Origin: Pseudolabrys sp.
GTDB lineage: Bacteria; Pseudomonadota; Alphaproteobacteria; Rhizobiales; Xanthobacteraceae
Assembly: GCA_030655215.1 (NCBI GenBank)
Contig: JAURVZ010000086.1
Span: 124,001 to 188,000, forward strand
Length of the DNA stretch: 64,000 nt
Direction of reading: 5' to 3'
Below are positions 16,779 to 26,200 of the stretch, one piece after another (the stretch's first letter is position 1; every line of letters begins with the position of its first letter). Both the position numbers and the translations under genes were made by a program. Below the pieces are notes generated by a model. It did no database searches and was not told the origin of the DNA. It saw nothing but the letters and a program-made list of their open reading frames with translations.

Positions 16779-18418
16779 TTGGCTTTCTCATTCTTGGCGA
16801 GTGTGTCGAGCGCCTGGCGTGCGTTCCAGGGCGTCCACCATGGCTTGATGCCGAGTTCTTCGGCGATAATGCCGGCGGTGATGTAACCGGAGCCGCCGGA
16901 TATGCCGCCGCCGGGATGACTGGCGGAGCCGGCAGTGTAAAGATTGGAAATCGGCGTGCGATAGCCGAAGTGATTGTACATCACCTGCTCGGCGTTGAAC
17001 GCGCCCATGAAGATGTCACCGCCACGCATATTGACCAGTTCTTCGGTGTATTCGCGGCCGGTGTAGATGTAGCGGCCGATAATGTTGTCCTGATTCATGT
17101 TCGGGCAATAGCGCGCGAAGGTCTCCTCGATCTTGTCGGAGAACTCTTCCTTGAAGTTGTTGTAGCTCTGGCCGTTCAGTTCCGGGTTCAGCGGCATGAC
17201 GTGCCAGGCATAGGTCGTGTGCTTGCCGGGCGGCGCCTGCGTTGGATCGAGCAAGCTCAAGGGACCTGAGCCGAACTGCACCAGCTTCGGCACGCGGCCG
17301 GCCTTGGTGTCCTCATGCGCCTCGAACAAATCTTCCATCGTCTCGGCGCCGAGCGACCACTTCATCGCGCGGTTGATGTTGGGATCGAACTTCTCCGCGG
17401 CGAAGCGCGGGCTTTCATTGAGCGCCCAATGCACACCGAACAGGCTCCACGCCGTGTACTGGAAGCTGTCGAGCTTGTTGAGGAATGGCGTTGGCAACTG
17501 GTCGCGGCCGACCAGCTTCTCGAAGGTCTGGTGCACATCGAGTGTCGAGGCGACGAACTGCTTGGCGCGGACGGTGCGGCCATCGGCCAGTTCAATGCCG
17601 GTTGCCTTGCCGCCTTCGATGACGATCTTCTCGATATTCACCTGCGGCTGATAATGGCCGCCATTGGCGATGAAGCTTTCCATCAGGCCGCGCGCCAGAT
17701 TGAACGAGCCGCCTTCGCACAGCTGGTAGCCGCTCTCGAGATCGAAGGCGCGGATCAGCGAGCCCATCGGGGAGGTCTTTGACGTGGTGTCGACCAGCCA
17801 GGTGCCGAACAGCGACACCTTGAACAGGAACAGCAACTGCACGTGCTCGTTCTCGAACAGCTCGCGCACCAGATCGAGCGGTTGATGCGCGGCGACGCGC
17901 AGGAATTCGCGGCCATCGGCGGTCATGTTCAAGAGCGCATCGCGCTCCGCTTGCGGCATCGGTTCGGAGAAACGTTCGGGCATGAAGATGTCGCGGGTGA
18001 TGCGCTCGGCGCGCAGGTTCCACTCGCGGAAGGTCTGTGCATCTTTCTTCGAGAAGCGCGCGATGTTGGCGCAGGACTCTTCCAGATCGCGTCCAAGCAC
18101 CAGCGCCGTGCCGTCATTATGCGCCTGGCCGAATTCGTAGCGCGGCGTGATGTAATTGACGGTGGTGCCGAGTTCGAGATCCTTGAACCACGGCGTTTCG
18201 CTGATGTGGAAATGATTGATCGAGTGAAGGTTGTGGTAAAAGCCCGGCTCGGTCATTTCGCGCGTGCACAACCCGCCGCCATAAGTGAGCCGCCGCTCGA
18301 CCAGAAGAATGTCCAGCCCGGCCTTCGCCAGATAGCTGCCCAGGATCAGGCCGTGGTGGCCGGCGCCGATGATGATGCCGTCATAGGATTTGTCGAGCGC
18401 GTGGGTCGGTTTGGACAC
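16775..18418 (-). CDS. FAD-dependent oxidoreductase, phytoene desaturase/CrtI-like
   Basis: 547-residue flavoprotein of the CrtI/PYROXD2-like group. The FAD-binding motif GIIIGAGHHGLILGSYLAKAG is at the N terminus, followed by ERRLTYGGGLCTRE. The C-terminal FAD-contact motif reads LYTAGSASHPGGGISGGSGYITA. Carotenoid desaturases share this architecture, but no crtB or other carotenoid gene is near and the coupled SDR suggests a different substrate. It is divergent from the second Liv-type importer across a 186-base region with a long inverted repeat, so import and oxidation may be co-regulated (inference). Confidence 0.85.
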   Translation of the reverse strand: MSKPTHALDKSYDGIIIGAGHHGLILGSYLAKAGLDILLVERRLTYGGGLCTREMTEPGFYHNLHSINHFHISETPWFKDLELGTTVNYITPRYEFGQAHNDGTALVLGRDLEESCANIARFSKKDAQTFREWNLRAERITRDIFMPERFSEPMPQAERDALLNMTADGREFLRVAAHQPLDLVRELFENEHVQLLFLFKVSLFGTWLVDTTSKTSPMGSLIRAFDLESGYQLCEGGSFNLARGLMESFIANGGHYQPQVNIEKIVIEGGKATGIELADGRTVRAKQFVASTLDVHQTFEKLVGRDQLPTPFLNKLDSFQYTAWSLFGVHWALNESPRFAAEKFDPNINRAMKWSLGAETMEDLFEAHEDTKAGRVPKLVQFGSGPLSLLDPTQAPPGKHTTYAWHVMPLNPELNGQSYNNFKEEFSDKIEETFARYCPNMNQDNIIGRYIYTGREYTEELVNMRGGDIFMGAFNAEQVMYNHFGYRTPISNLYTAGSASHPGGGISGGSGYITAGIIAEELGIKPWWTPWNARQALDTLAKNEKAK

Positions 18419-18524
18419 TGGGTCATTTCCTCAAGAATTATATTTCGATTGTTTATCGTTGCGCCGACAGTGCCGGGAGGGCGGGGAGGCGGTCAATGGC
18501 GTCCCGGTTGCGGCGTCATTGCAG

Positions 18525-18588
18525 TGGACCTTTGGGCTGCAATCCCGCTAGATTAGGACCCATCAAACAAGAGGGCCCAAAGGGTCCA
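18525..18588. promoter_or_regulatory. Long inverted repeat upstream of the second importer
   Basis: Arms TGGACCTTTGGGC (18525-18537) and GCCCAAAGGGTCCA (18575-18588) match as an inverted repeat with one extra base, 37 bases apart. A smaller dyad TTGCAG/CTGCAA lies at 18519-18542. The downstream arm ends 16 bases before the ATG of the receptor gene, just before the GGGGAG ribosome-binding site. It could be a dual operator or an RNA hairpin in the leader. Confidence 0.5.
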
Positions 18589-18604
18589 AAACGGGGAGAA
18601 GACC

Positions 18605-19780
18605 ATGCGACTCTCAAAAGCGCTGTTTTTGGCGAGTACTGCACTTTTGTTCGCCGCCGCGCCGGCGGCTGCCCAGCAGAAATCCGTCAAAATTGGTTTC
18701 GTGTCGACCTTCAGCGGGCCGGCTGCGTCGATCGGCGATGACATGCGCAACGCCTTCGAACTCGCGCTCGACCATGTCGGCCGCAAGATGGGCGGGCTGC
18801 CGGTCGAAGTGATTTATGAAGACGACACGCTTAAGCCGGAAGTCGGCAAGCAGAAATCCGAAAAGCTGGTTGAAAGCGACAAGGTCGATTTCGTCGCCGG
18901 CTTTATCTGGTCGAACGTTCTGTACGCTTCATACAAGCCGGTCGTTGACGCCAAGACCTTCCTCATCGTCTCCAACGCAGGCGAGACCCGCATCGCCGGC
19001 GAGAATTGTTCGCCCTTCATCTTCTCGACGTCGTGGACCAATGACCAGAACCCGATCGCCGTCGCCGACTATATGAACCAGAAGGGCGTCAAGTCGGTCT
19101 ATCTGATCGGGCCGAATTATGCGGCCGGCAAGGAAAATCTCGGCGGCTTTAAGTCGGAATTTAAGGGCAAGATACTGGGCGAGGATTACACGACGTGGCC
19201 GTCGCAGCTCGACTTCGCCGCCGAACTCGCCAAGGCTAAGGACTCGAAGGCCGAAGCGGTTTACATGTTCTATCCGGGCGCGGCCGGCGTTCAGTTCTTG
19301 AATCAGTACGCGCAGGCGGGCCTCAAGGGTTCGATCCCGCTCTACACAACGTTCTCGATTGACTCGCTCAGCCTGCCGCGGCAGAAGGACGCGGCTCTCG
19401 GCGTGATCAGCGCGCTGCAGTGGGGCGCGGACTTGCCGAACGACGCCAACAAGAAGTTCGTCGGCGACTTCAAGACGAAGTTCGGCACCGAGCCATCGTT
19501 TTACGCGGCGCAGACCTACGACGCGGCGATGCTGATCAATTCGGCGGTTGCCGGCGTCAAGGGCAACCTCAGCGACAAGGCCGCCACACAGAAAGCGCTT
19601 GAGAAGGCGGATTTCAATTCGGTTCGTGGCGACTTCAAGTTCGGCTCCAACCATTTCCCGACGCAGAGTTTCTACATGCAGGAAGTGGTCAAGGTTGGCG
19701 ACGCCTATACGCAGAAGACGATCGCTACCGCGGAAAAGGATGTGCCGAATCCGCATGCGTCGAAGTGCTCGATGAAGTAG
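18605..19780 (+). CDS. ABC transporter substrate-binding protein (Peripla_BP_6)
   Basis: Periplasmic receptor of the second Liv-type importer, 391 residues, with a clear signal peptide (MRLSKALFLASTALLFAAAPAAAQ, cleavage near residue 24). The mature N terminus KSVKIGFVSTFSGPAASIGDDM is typical of the family, as are TWTNDQNP-like and VYLIGPNYAAGKENLGGFKSEF lobe motifs. GGGGAG precedes the ATG. Permease and ATPase genes follow on the same strand after a strong hairpin. Ligand unknown; relatives bind amino acids, amides, urea or aromatic acids. Confidence 0.93.
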   Translation: MRLSKALFLASTALLFAAAPAAAQQKSVKIGFVSTFSGPAASIGDDMRNAFELALDHVGRKMGGLPVEVIYEDDTLKPEVGKQKSEKLVESDKVDFVAGFIWSNVLYASYKPVVDAKTFLIVSNAGETRIAGENCSPFIFSTSWTNDQNPIAVADYMNQKGVKSVYLIGPNYAAGKENLGGFKSEFKGKILGEDYTTWPSQLDFAAELAKAKDSKAEAVYMFYPGAAGVQFLNQYAQAGLKGSIPLYTTFSIDSLSLPRQKDAALGVISALQWGADLPNDANKKFVGDFKTKFGTEPSFYAAQTYDAAMLINSAVAGVKGNLSDKAATQKALEKADFNSVRGDFKFGSNHFPTQSFYMQEVVKVGDAYTQKTIATAEKDVPNPHASKCSMK

Positions 19781-19794
19781 GCTTTTACGACGAA

Positions 19795-19826
19795 CAAATG
19801 GCGGCGGCTGCGGCTGCCGCCATTTG
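19795..19826 (+). terminator. Hairpin between receptor and permease genes
   Basis: Perfect 11-bp stem CAAATGGCGGC / GCCGCCATTTG with ten bases between, extendable by further pairs. There is no T-run, so it is more likely an mRNA-stabilising or partial-termination element that keeps receptor mRNA in excess over the membrane components. Confidence 0.6.
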
Positions 19827-19865
19827 CTTGCAAATTGCCGGGCCGTTTTCGCCTGCGGGGAGACG

Positions 19866-20783
19866 ATGACGCTTTTCATTGAGCAGTGCCTGAACGGCCT
19901 GCAATTCGGCCTGCTGCTGTTCCTGCTGGCGGCCGGGCTGACGCTGGTCTTCGGCATCATGGACCTCGTCAACCTGGCGCACGGTTCGCTCTATATGCTG
20001 GGCGCCTATTTCGCCGCGACTTTCGCGGCATGGACCGGCAGCTTCCTGCTCGGCGCGGTGCTGGCGCTGGTCGCCACATTGATCGTCGGCATGGTGCTGG
20101 AGGTTGTCGCGATGCGGCGGCTCTATGGCCGCGACCATCTCGATCATGTGCTCGGCACGTTCGGCCTCATTCTCTTCTTCGATGAAGGTGTGCGTCTGAT
20201 CTGGGGTCCGGGCGGCCTCAGCCTGCCGGTGCCGTCATGGCTCAATCGCTCGATCGAAATCCTGCCGGGCATTCAATATTCCGCTTATCGCTTTGCCATC
20301 ATTGTCGTGACATTGGCTGTCGCGGCGTTTCTCTACATCCTCGTGATGCGGACGCGCATCGGCATGCTGATCCGCGCCGGCGCGTCCAACCGCGAGATGG
20401 TTGGCGCACTCGGCGTCAATATCAAATTGCTCTATACGCTGGTGTTCGGCCTGGGCGCCGCGCTCGCCGGTCTTGCCGGGCTTATGCAGGCGCCGATCCT
20501 GACGGTGCAGATCGGCATGGGCGAGAACATCGTCATTCTCGCTTTCGTTATCACCGTGATCGGCGGCATCGGCTCGATCCGTGGCGCGCTGGTCGCCGCT
20601 TTACTGGTCGGGTTCATCGACACGTTGGGACGCGCCTTCTTCCCGCAAATTCTCGTTGAGCTGCTTGGACGACAGGCCGGCTCCACCGCCGCACCGGCAC
20701 TGTCCTCGATGCTCATCTATATCCTGATGGCGGTCATCCTTGTCGTGAAGCCGCAAGGCCTGTTTTCGGCGAATTCCCGATGA
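19866..20783 (+). CDS. livH: Branched-chain amino acid ABC transporter permease, LivH type
   Basis: Inner-membrane permease of about 305 residues. It begins MTLFIEQCLNGLQFGLLLFLLAAGLTLVFG and has the LivH motif DLVNLAHGSLYMLGAYFAA, then RAGASNREMVGALGVN and VITVIGGIGSIRGALVAALLVG. ATG at 19866 has GGGGAG eight bases upstream, so it is preferred over an upstream in-frame TTG. The stop overlaps the next start by four bases. It pairs with the LivM protein encoded downstream to form the channel. Confidence 0.93.
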   Translation: MTLFIEQCLNGLQFGLLLFLLAAGLTLVFGIMDLVNLAHGSLYMLGAYFAATFAAWTGSFLLGAVLALVATLIVGMVLEVVAMRRLYGRDHLDHVLGTFGLILFFDEGVRLIWGPGGLSLPVPSWLNRSIEILPGIQYSAYRFAIIVVTLAVAAFLYILVMRTRIGMLIRAGASNREMVGALGVNIKLLYTLVFGLGAALAGLAGLMQAPILTVQIGMGENIVILAFVITVIGGIGSIRGALVAALLVGFIDTLGRAFFPQILVELLGRQAGSTAAPALSSMLIYILMAVILVVKPQGLFSANSR

Positions 20784-21790
20784 GGTCTGCGCTGACGCTC
20801 CGAAACATCGTGACCGCCGCTCTCGTCATCGGACTGGTGCTGCTGCCTCTTTATGTAGCGCTGACCGGCGACCGCTTCGTGCTGATCCTGTTCACGCGCA
20901 TCGTCATCCTGGCGATGGCCGCGGTCAGCCTCAATCTCATCCTCGGCTATGCCGGCATGATGAGTTTCGGCCATGCCGCTTTTCTTGGCCTCGGTGGCTA
21001 TACAACCGCGATCCTGAGTTTCGAGGGCGTGCACAGCGGTTTCCTGCAATGGCCCGCCGCGATCGCGGTGTCGGCACTGTTTGCGCTCGCGGTCGGCGCG
21101 CTGTCGCTGCGCACGCGCGGCGTCTATTTCATCATGATCACGCTCGCTTTCGCGCAAATGGCCTATTACATGGCGTCCGGCATGGCGCGATACGGCGGCG
21201 ACGACGGCCTCTCGCTGGAGAGCCGCAGCACTTTCGCCGGGCTACTCAATCTGTCGAACAAGACGACATTCTATTACGTCTGCCTTGCGCTGCTTCTCGG
21301 CACGATCCTGCTGGTCTGGCGACTGACCAATTCGCGCTTCGGCATGGTGTTGCAGGGCGTGCGCTCGAATGAGTCGCGCATGAGCGCGATAGGTTACCCG
21401 ACCTTCCGCTACAAGCTGACCGCCTTCGTCATTGCCGGCACTCTGTGCGGGCTCGCCGGTGCGCTGATCGCGAACCATACCGACTTCGTCAGCCCGTCAA
21501 TGATGTTCTGGACGCGCTCCGGCGATCTCATCGTCATGGTCGTGCTCGGCGGCATGGGAACGTTGTTCGGGCCGGTCTTCGGCGCTTTGGCGCTGCTTTT
21601 TCTCGAGCAATTCCTGCCGACGTTGATCAACATGGCGGTGCGTCCCTTCAATCCGGCCGGCGCCGCCAAAGCCGGCGAATACTGGCAGCTTGTGCTCGGC
21701 CCGCTGCTACTCTTCATCGTTCTGTTCGCGCGCGGCGGCATTGACGGTTTGCTGAAGAAGCTCGGCGGAAAGCATTCGTCCCATGAGTAA
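20780..21790 (+). CDS. livM: Branched-chain amino acid ABC transporter permease, LivM type
   Basis: 336-residue permease partner of LivH. It shows the LivM motif LNLILGYAGMMSFGHAAFLGLGGYTTAIL, the FIMITLAFAQMAYYMASG segment, GVRSNESRMSAIGYPTFRYKL and VMVVLGGMGTLFGPVFGA. About nine hydrophobic segments are visible. It overlaps livH by four bases and the ATPase gene by eight bases, confirming one translationally coupled operon. Confidence 0.93.
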   Translation: MRSALTLRNIVTAALVIGLVLLPLYVALTGDRFVLILFTRIVILAMAAVSLNLILGYAGMMSFGHAAFLGLGGYTTAILSFEGVHSGFLQWPAAIAVSALFALAVGALSLRTRGVYFIMITLAFAQMAYYMASGMARYGGDDGLSLESRSTFAGLLNLSNKTTFYYVCLALLLGTILLVWRLTNSRFGMVLQGVRSNESRMSAIGYPTFRYKLTAFVIAGTLCGLAGALIANHTDFVSPSMMFWTRSGDLIVMVVLGGMGTLFGPVFGALALLFLEQFLPTLINMAVRPFNPAGAAKAGEYWQLVLGPLLLFIVLFARGGIDGLLKKLGGKHSSHE

Positions 21791-22556
21791 GCGCAAAACC
21801 GATCCGATCCTGCAGGTCGAGAATCTGCAAAAGCGCTTCGGCGGCATCATCGCCACCGATGATCTGTCGCTCAATGTCGCCGCCGGCGAGTTGCACGCCA
21901 TCATCGGACCGAACGGCGCCGGCAAGACGACGTTGATCGCGCAGCTCAGCGGCCAGTTCAAGCCCGACAGTGGCCGCATCTATTTTGCCGGCGATGACAT
22001 CACAGCGTTGGCGCCGTACAAGCGTAGCAGCCTCGGCCTGGCGCGCTCGTTCCAGATCACCTCGCTGTTTCTCGATCTCAGCGTGCTCGACAATGTCGCG
22101 CTCGCCGTCCAGGCGCATGCCGGGCACTCGTTCCACTTCTGGAAAAATGCGCGCAAGGAAGATGCCTTGCGCATCCCGGCGCGCGCGGCGCTGGAGCGCG
22201 CCGGTTTGATAGGCCGCGCCGACTGGCCGGCAGCGGCGCTCAGCCACGGCGAGCATCGTCAGCTTGAACTGGCGATGGCGCTGGCCGGCGAGCCGCGCAT
22301 GCTGCTGCTCGACGAGCCGATGGCGGGCTTGGGCCCGGAAGAATCCGCGCGCATGGTGGCGATGCTGCGCGCGCTGAAGGCCGAGCTGACAATCCTGCTG
22401 GTCGAGCACGATATGGAAGCCGTGTTCGCGCTGGCCGACCGCATCACCGTGCTGGTCTATGGCCGCGTCATCGCCTCCGGCACGCCGAACGAAATCCGCG
22501 CCAACGCGCAAGTGCGCGAAGCCTATCTCGGCGAAGCTGAGGTGGCGCATGTCTGA
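21783..22556 (+). CDS. livG: ABC transporter ATP-binding protein, LivG type
   Basis: 257-residue ATPase. Walker A GPNGAGKTT, signature ALSHGEHRQLELAMAL, Walker B MLLLDEPMAGLGPEE and switch histidine LLVEHDMEAVF are all present. The LivG tail VREAYLGE is near the C terminus. It overlaps the neighbouring genes at both ends. It powers uptake together with the LivF-type ATPase encoded next. Confidence 0.94.
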   Translation: MSKRKTDPILQVENLQKRFGGIIATDDLSLNVAAGELHAIIGPNGAGKTTLIAQLSGQFKPDSGRIYFAGDDITALAPYKRSSLGLARSFQITSLFLDLSVLDNVALAVQAHAGHSFHFWKNARKEDALRIPARAALERAGLIGRADWPAAALSHGEHRQLELAMALAGEPRMLLLDEPMAGLGPEESARMVAMLRALKAELTILLVEHDMEAVFALADRITVLVYGRVIASGTPNEIRANAQVREAYLGEAEVAHV

Positions 22557-23256
22557 AGCCATCCTCGAACTCGACGGCGTCGAGACCTGCTACGGCCAGA
22601 GCCAAGTGCTGTTCGGCATTTCGCTCAGCATTGCGCCCGGCGAAACGGTGACGCTGATGGGCCGCAACGGCATGGGCAAGACCACGACGGTGCGCTCGAT
22701 CATGGGCCTGACGCCATCGCGCGCTGGCAGCGTGCGGTTTCAGGGCAAGGAAGTCCGTGGCCTGCCGTCTTATCGCGTGGCACAGCTCGGCATCGGTCTT
22801 GTGCCGGAAGGCCGCCAGATATTTCCGAATCTGAACGTGCATGAAAATCTCGTCGCCACCGCCGTGAAGCGCGAGGGTGGCGACTGGACGCTTGAACGTG
22901 TCTACGAGCTGTTTCCGCGTCTGGCCGAACGCGCCTCCAGCATGGGCAATCAATTGTCCGGCGGCGAACAGCAGATGCTCGCTGTCGGGCGCGCGCTGAT
23001 GACCAATCCGCGGCTTCTCATTCTCGATGAGGCGACCGAAGGCCTGGCACCTTTGATTCGGCAGGAAATCTGGCGCTGCCTGGCGCAGCTGAAAGCGTCG
23101 GGGCTCTCCGTGCTGGTGATCGACAAGAACGTCGGCGCGCTGATGCGCGTCGCCGACCGGCACTTCCTGATCGAGCGCGGCCGAGTGGTGTGGAGCGGCG
23201 ATTCCGCGACGCTGTCGGCCAACCCGGATGTGCAGCACCGGTATCTGGGCGTCTGA
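22549..23256 (+). CDS. livF: ABC transporter ATP-binding protein, LivF type
   Basis: 235-residue ATPase starting MSEAILELDGVETCYG. Walker A MGRNGMGKTT, the LivF motif GIGLVPEGRQIFPNLNVHENL, signature LSGGEQQML and Walker B LLILDEATEGLAP are present; the usual DEPxEG is DEATEG. The ATG at 22549 overlaps the livG stop and is preferred over an in-frame GTG or ATG farther upstream inside livG. Its stop abuts the stop of the convergent RND pump gene with no spacer. Confidence 0.93.
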   Translation: MSEAILELDGVETCYGQSQVLFGISLSIAPGETVTLMGRNGMGKTTTVRSIMGLTPSRAGSVRFQGKEVRGLPSYRVAQLGIGLVPEGRQIFPNLNVHENLVATAVKREGGDWTLERVYELFPRLAERASSMGNQLSGGEQQMLAVGRALMTNPRLLILDEATEGLAPLIRQEIWRCLAQLKASGLSVLVIDKNVGALMRVADRHFLIERGRVVWSGDSATLSANPDVQHRYLGV

Positions 23257-26200
23257 TTACTCCGCCGGCTGTACGCTCGGCGCAAGCGGCGCGCGGCGGC
23301 GGATGAAGCTCGGCACACTGCCGCCGAAACGGTGGTGCCATTTATCGAGCCAGAGATAGATCACCGGTGTCGTGTAGAGCGTCAGGATTTGCGACACAAG
23401 CAAGCCGCCGATGATGGTGATGCCAAGCGGGCGGCGCAGTTCGGAGCCCGGGCCCGTAGCGATGATCAACGGCACCGCACCGAGCAAAGCGGCGAGTGTG
23501 GTCATCAGGATCGGCCGGAAGCGCGCCAGGCAGGCTTCATGAATGGCCTCCGCGGGTGACAGGCCGCGCCGTCTTTCGCCTTCCAGTGCGAAGTCGACCA
23601 TCATGATGCCGTTCTTCTTGACGATGCCGATCAAGAGAATGATGCCGATGAAGGCGATGACCGTCAGCTCGGTGCCGGTAACTTGTAGAGCGAGTAGAGC
23701 GCCGAGGCCCGCCGACGGCAGCGTCGAGATGATGGTGAGCGGATGCACCAGGCTCTCATACAGAATGCCGAGCACAATATAGACCGCGATCAGCGCCGCG
23801 AGCAGCAGCAGCGGCTGTGCGCTGGTCGCCTGCTGGAACGCCTTTACGTCGCCGGCGAAGTCGGCATGGATCGCTTCCGGCATGTGCAGCTTGGCGACGG
23901 CTTTCGACAGCGCCGCCGTGGCGGCCTCGATCGGCACGCCCGGCTTGATGTTGTAGGTGATGGTCACCGACGGAAAAAGGCCCTGATGATTGACGACCAG
24001 AGGCGCAATGCCGCGATGGACGCTGGCGACCGATGACAGCGCCACCATGGTTCTACCATTGCCCGGCACATAGACATGCGAAAGGTCAGTTGGGTCGCGC
24101 GCATATTTCGGATCGACTTCGAGAATGACGCGGTACTGGTTGCGCTGCGTGTAGATGGTCGAAATCTGCCGCTGCGAAAACGCATTGTTGAGCGCATTGT
24201 CGATGTCCTGAATACGCACGCCAAGCCGCGCTGCCGCCTCGCGGTCGATCTTGATGTCGGCCTGCAGCCCGCCTTGCTCGCGGTCGGTGTTGACGTCTGT
24301 GAGATCGGGCAGCGTCTTGACCCGGTCGACCACCTTCGGCACCCAGGCTTGCAGAGCGTCGATATCCGAGCTCCACAGGGTGAATTGGTAAGACGAGTCG
24401 CTCTGCCGCGCGCCGGCGCGCAGATCTTGCGCCGCGAACATGAAGACGCGAATGCCGGCAATGCGGCCGAGATTGGTGCGCAGCCGGGCGATCACCAGGG
24501 GCGTCGGCACATTGTCGCGCTCGGCGAGCGGTTTCAGGTTGATGAAAAACTGGCCGCGATTGGCCGAGCCGCGGCCGCCACCGATCGACGAGCCGAGCCC
24601 CGCGACGGCCGGATCGGCGAGGACAATGTCCATTGCCTGCAACTGCAATTGCAGCATCGCCTCGTAGGAGATGTCGGTCGAGGCCTGCGTGCCGCCGAAC
24701 ACCAGCCCGGTGTCGTCCTGCGGGAAGTAGCCTTTCGGCACCTTGATGTAGAGCCCGCCGGTCAGCGCAATGGTGGCGAAGAAAATGATCAGACCGAGGA
24801 CGCGGTGCACGATCATGAACGCCAAGGTGCGGTCGTAAAAGCGCAGCATGCGCGACAGCGAGCCCTCGACCAGCCGGTCGAGCCATGTGGCATTCGGATG
24901 CGGCGCTTGCTTGACGAAATAGGCACAAATCATCGGCGTCACCGACAACGACAACACAGTCGAGACGGCAATGGCGAAGCACAGGGTCACCGAGAATTCG
25001 CGGAACAGCCGGCCGACGATGCCGCCCATGAACAGCAGCGGAATGAAGGCGGCGATCAGCGATACCGAGATTGACACCACGGTGAAGCCGATCTGCTTGG
25101 CGCCGCGCAAGGCGGCGCCCTTGGGCGAGTAGCCTTCCTCCATGGAGCGGAACATGTTTTCGACCATGACAATGGCGTCGTCAACGACGAAGCCGATGCT
25201 CACCGCCAGCGCCATCAGCGACAGGTTGTTGATCGAAAATCCAGCCGCCCACATCAAAGCGCAGGTGCCCGCCAGCGACAGCGGCACGGTGACGCCGGCG
25301 GCCAGCGTTGCCGCCGTGCGACGTAGGAACAGGAACACCACAAGCATCACCAGCACGGCGCTCGCCGCGAGCGTCAGCTGCATGTCATGCACGCTGGCGC
25401 GAATGGTTTGCGTGCGGTCGGTCAGCACCGATATGTCGAGGCCGGCCGGGATCCATTGCCGCAGTTCGGGCAGCAATTCGTGGATGCGGTCGACAGTCTC
25501 GATAACATTGGCGTCCTGCTGCTTGGTCACCATCAGCAGCACGGAAGGATCGCGGTTGTACCAGCCGGCCGAGCGGCTGTTACGCACGCTCGGCTCAATG
25601 GTCGCGACGGTCGACAGGCGGATGACATTGCCGTTGACGGTCTTGACGACAATGGGGTCGTAATCGGAAGGCTCGCGCAATTGATCGTTGATGGCGATCG
25701 ATACCGCGCGCTTGTTGCCGTCGAATGAGCCGAGCGGGCCGACGGTGTTCGAATTGGCGATGGCTGTGCGCACGTCCTCCATGCCAAGGCCCATCGCTGT
25801 TAGCCGCGACGGATCGACACGCACGCGAATGGCGGGTTGCTCTGAGCCGGCGACGGTGACTTCGGCAACGCCGTCGACCTGCGCCAGCCGCTGCACAATG
25901 ATGCTGTCGGCAGCGTCATAAATGTCGCTCGCCTGCATGGTCTTGGAGGTGAGGGCGAGAATGAGCACGGGTGCCGCCGCAGGATTGGACTTGCGGAAGT
26001 TCGGCAGCGTCGGCATGTCGCCGGGCAAATCGGTGAGTGCGGCGTTGAGCGCCGCCTGCACGTCGCGCGCTGCGCCCTCGATATTGCGCGACAGGTCGAA
26101 TTGCACCGAGATGCGCGTCGAGCCAACCGAACTGGTCGAGGTCATCTCGGTGACGCCGGCAATGGTGCTGAGTTGGCGCTCGAGCGGCGCCGCCACCGTC

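Noticed and set aside
16775-18418. Phytoene desaturase (carotenoid gene crtI)
   Set aside because: No other carotenoid gene is present and the coupled SDR fits a different substrate; only the superfamily is assigned.
19795-19826. Rho-independent terminator ending the receptor transcript
   Set aside because: There is no T-run after the stem, so full termination is unlikely; listed as a hairpin with partial effect.
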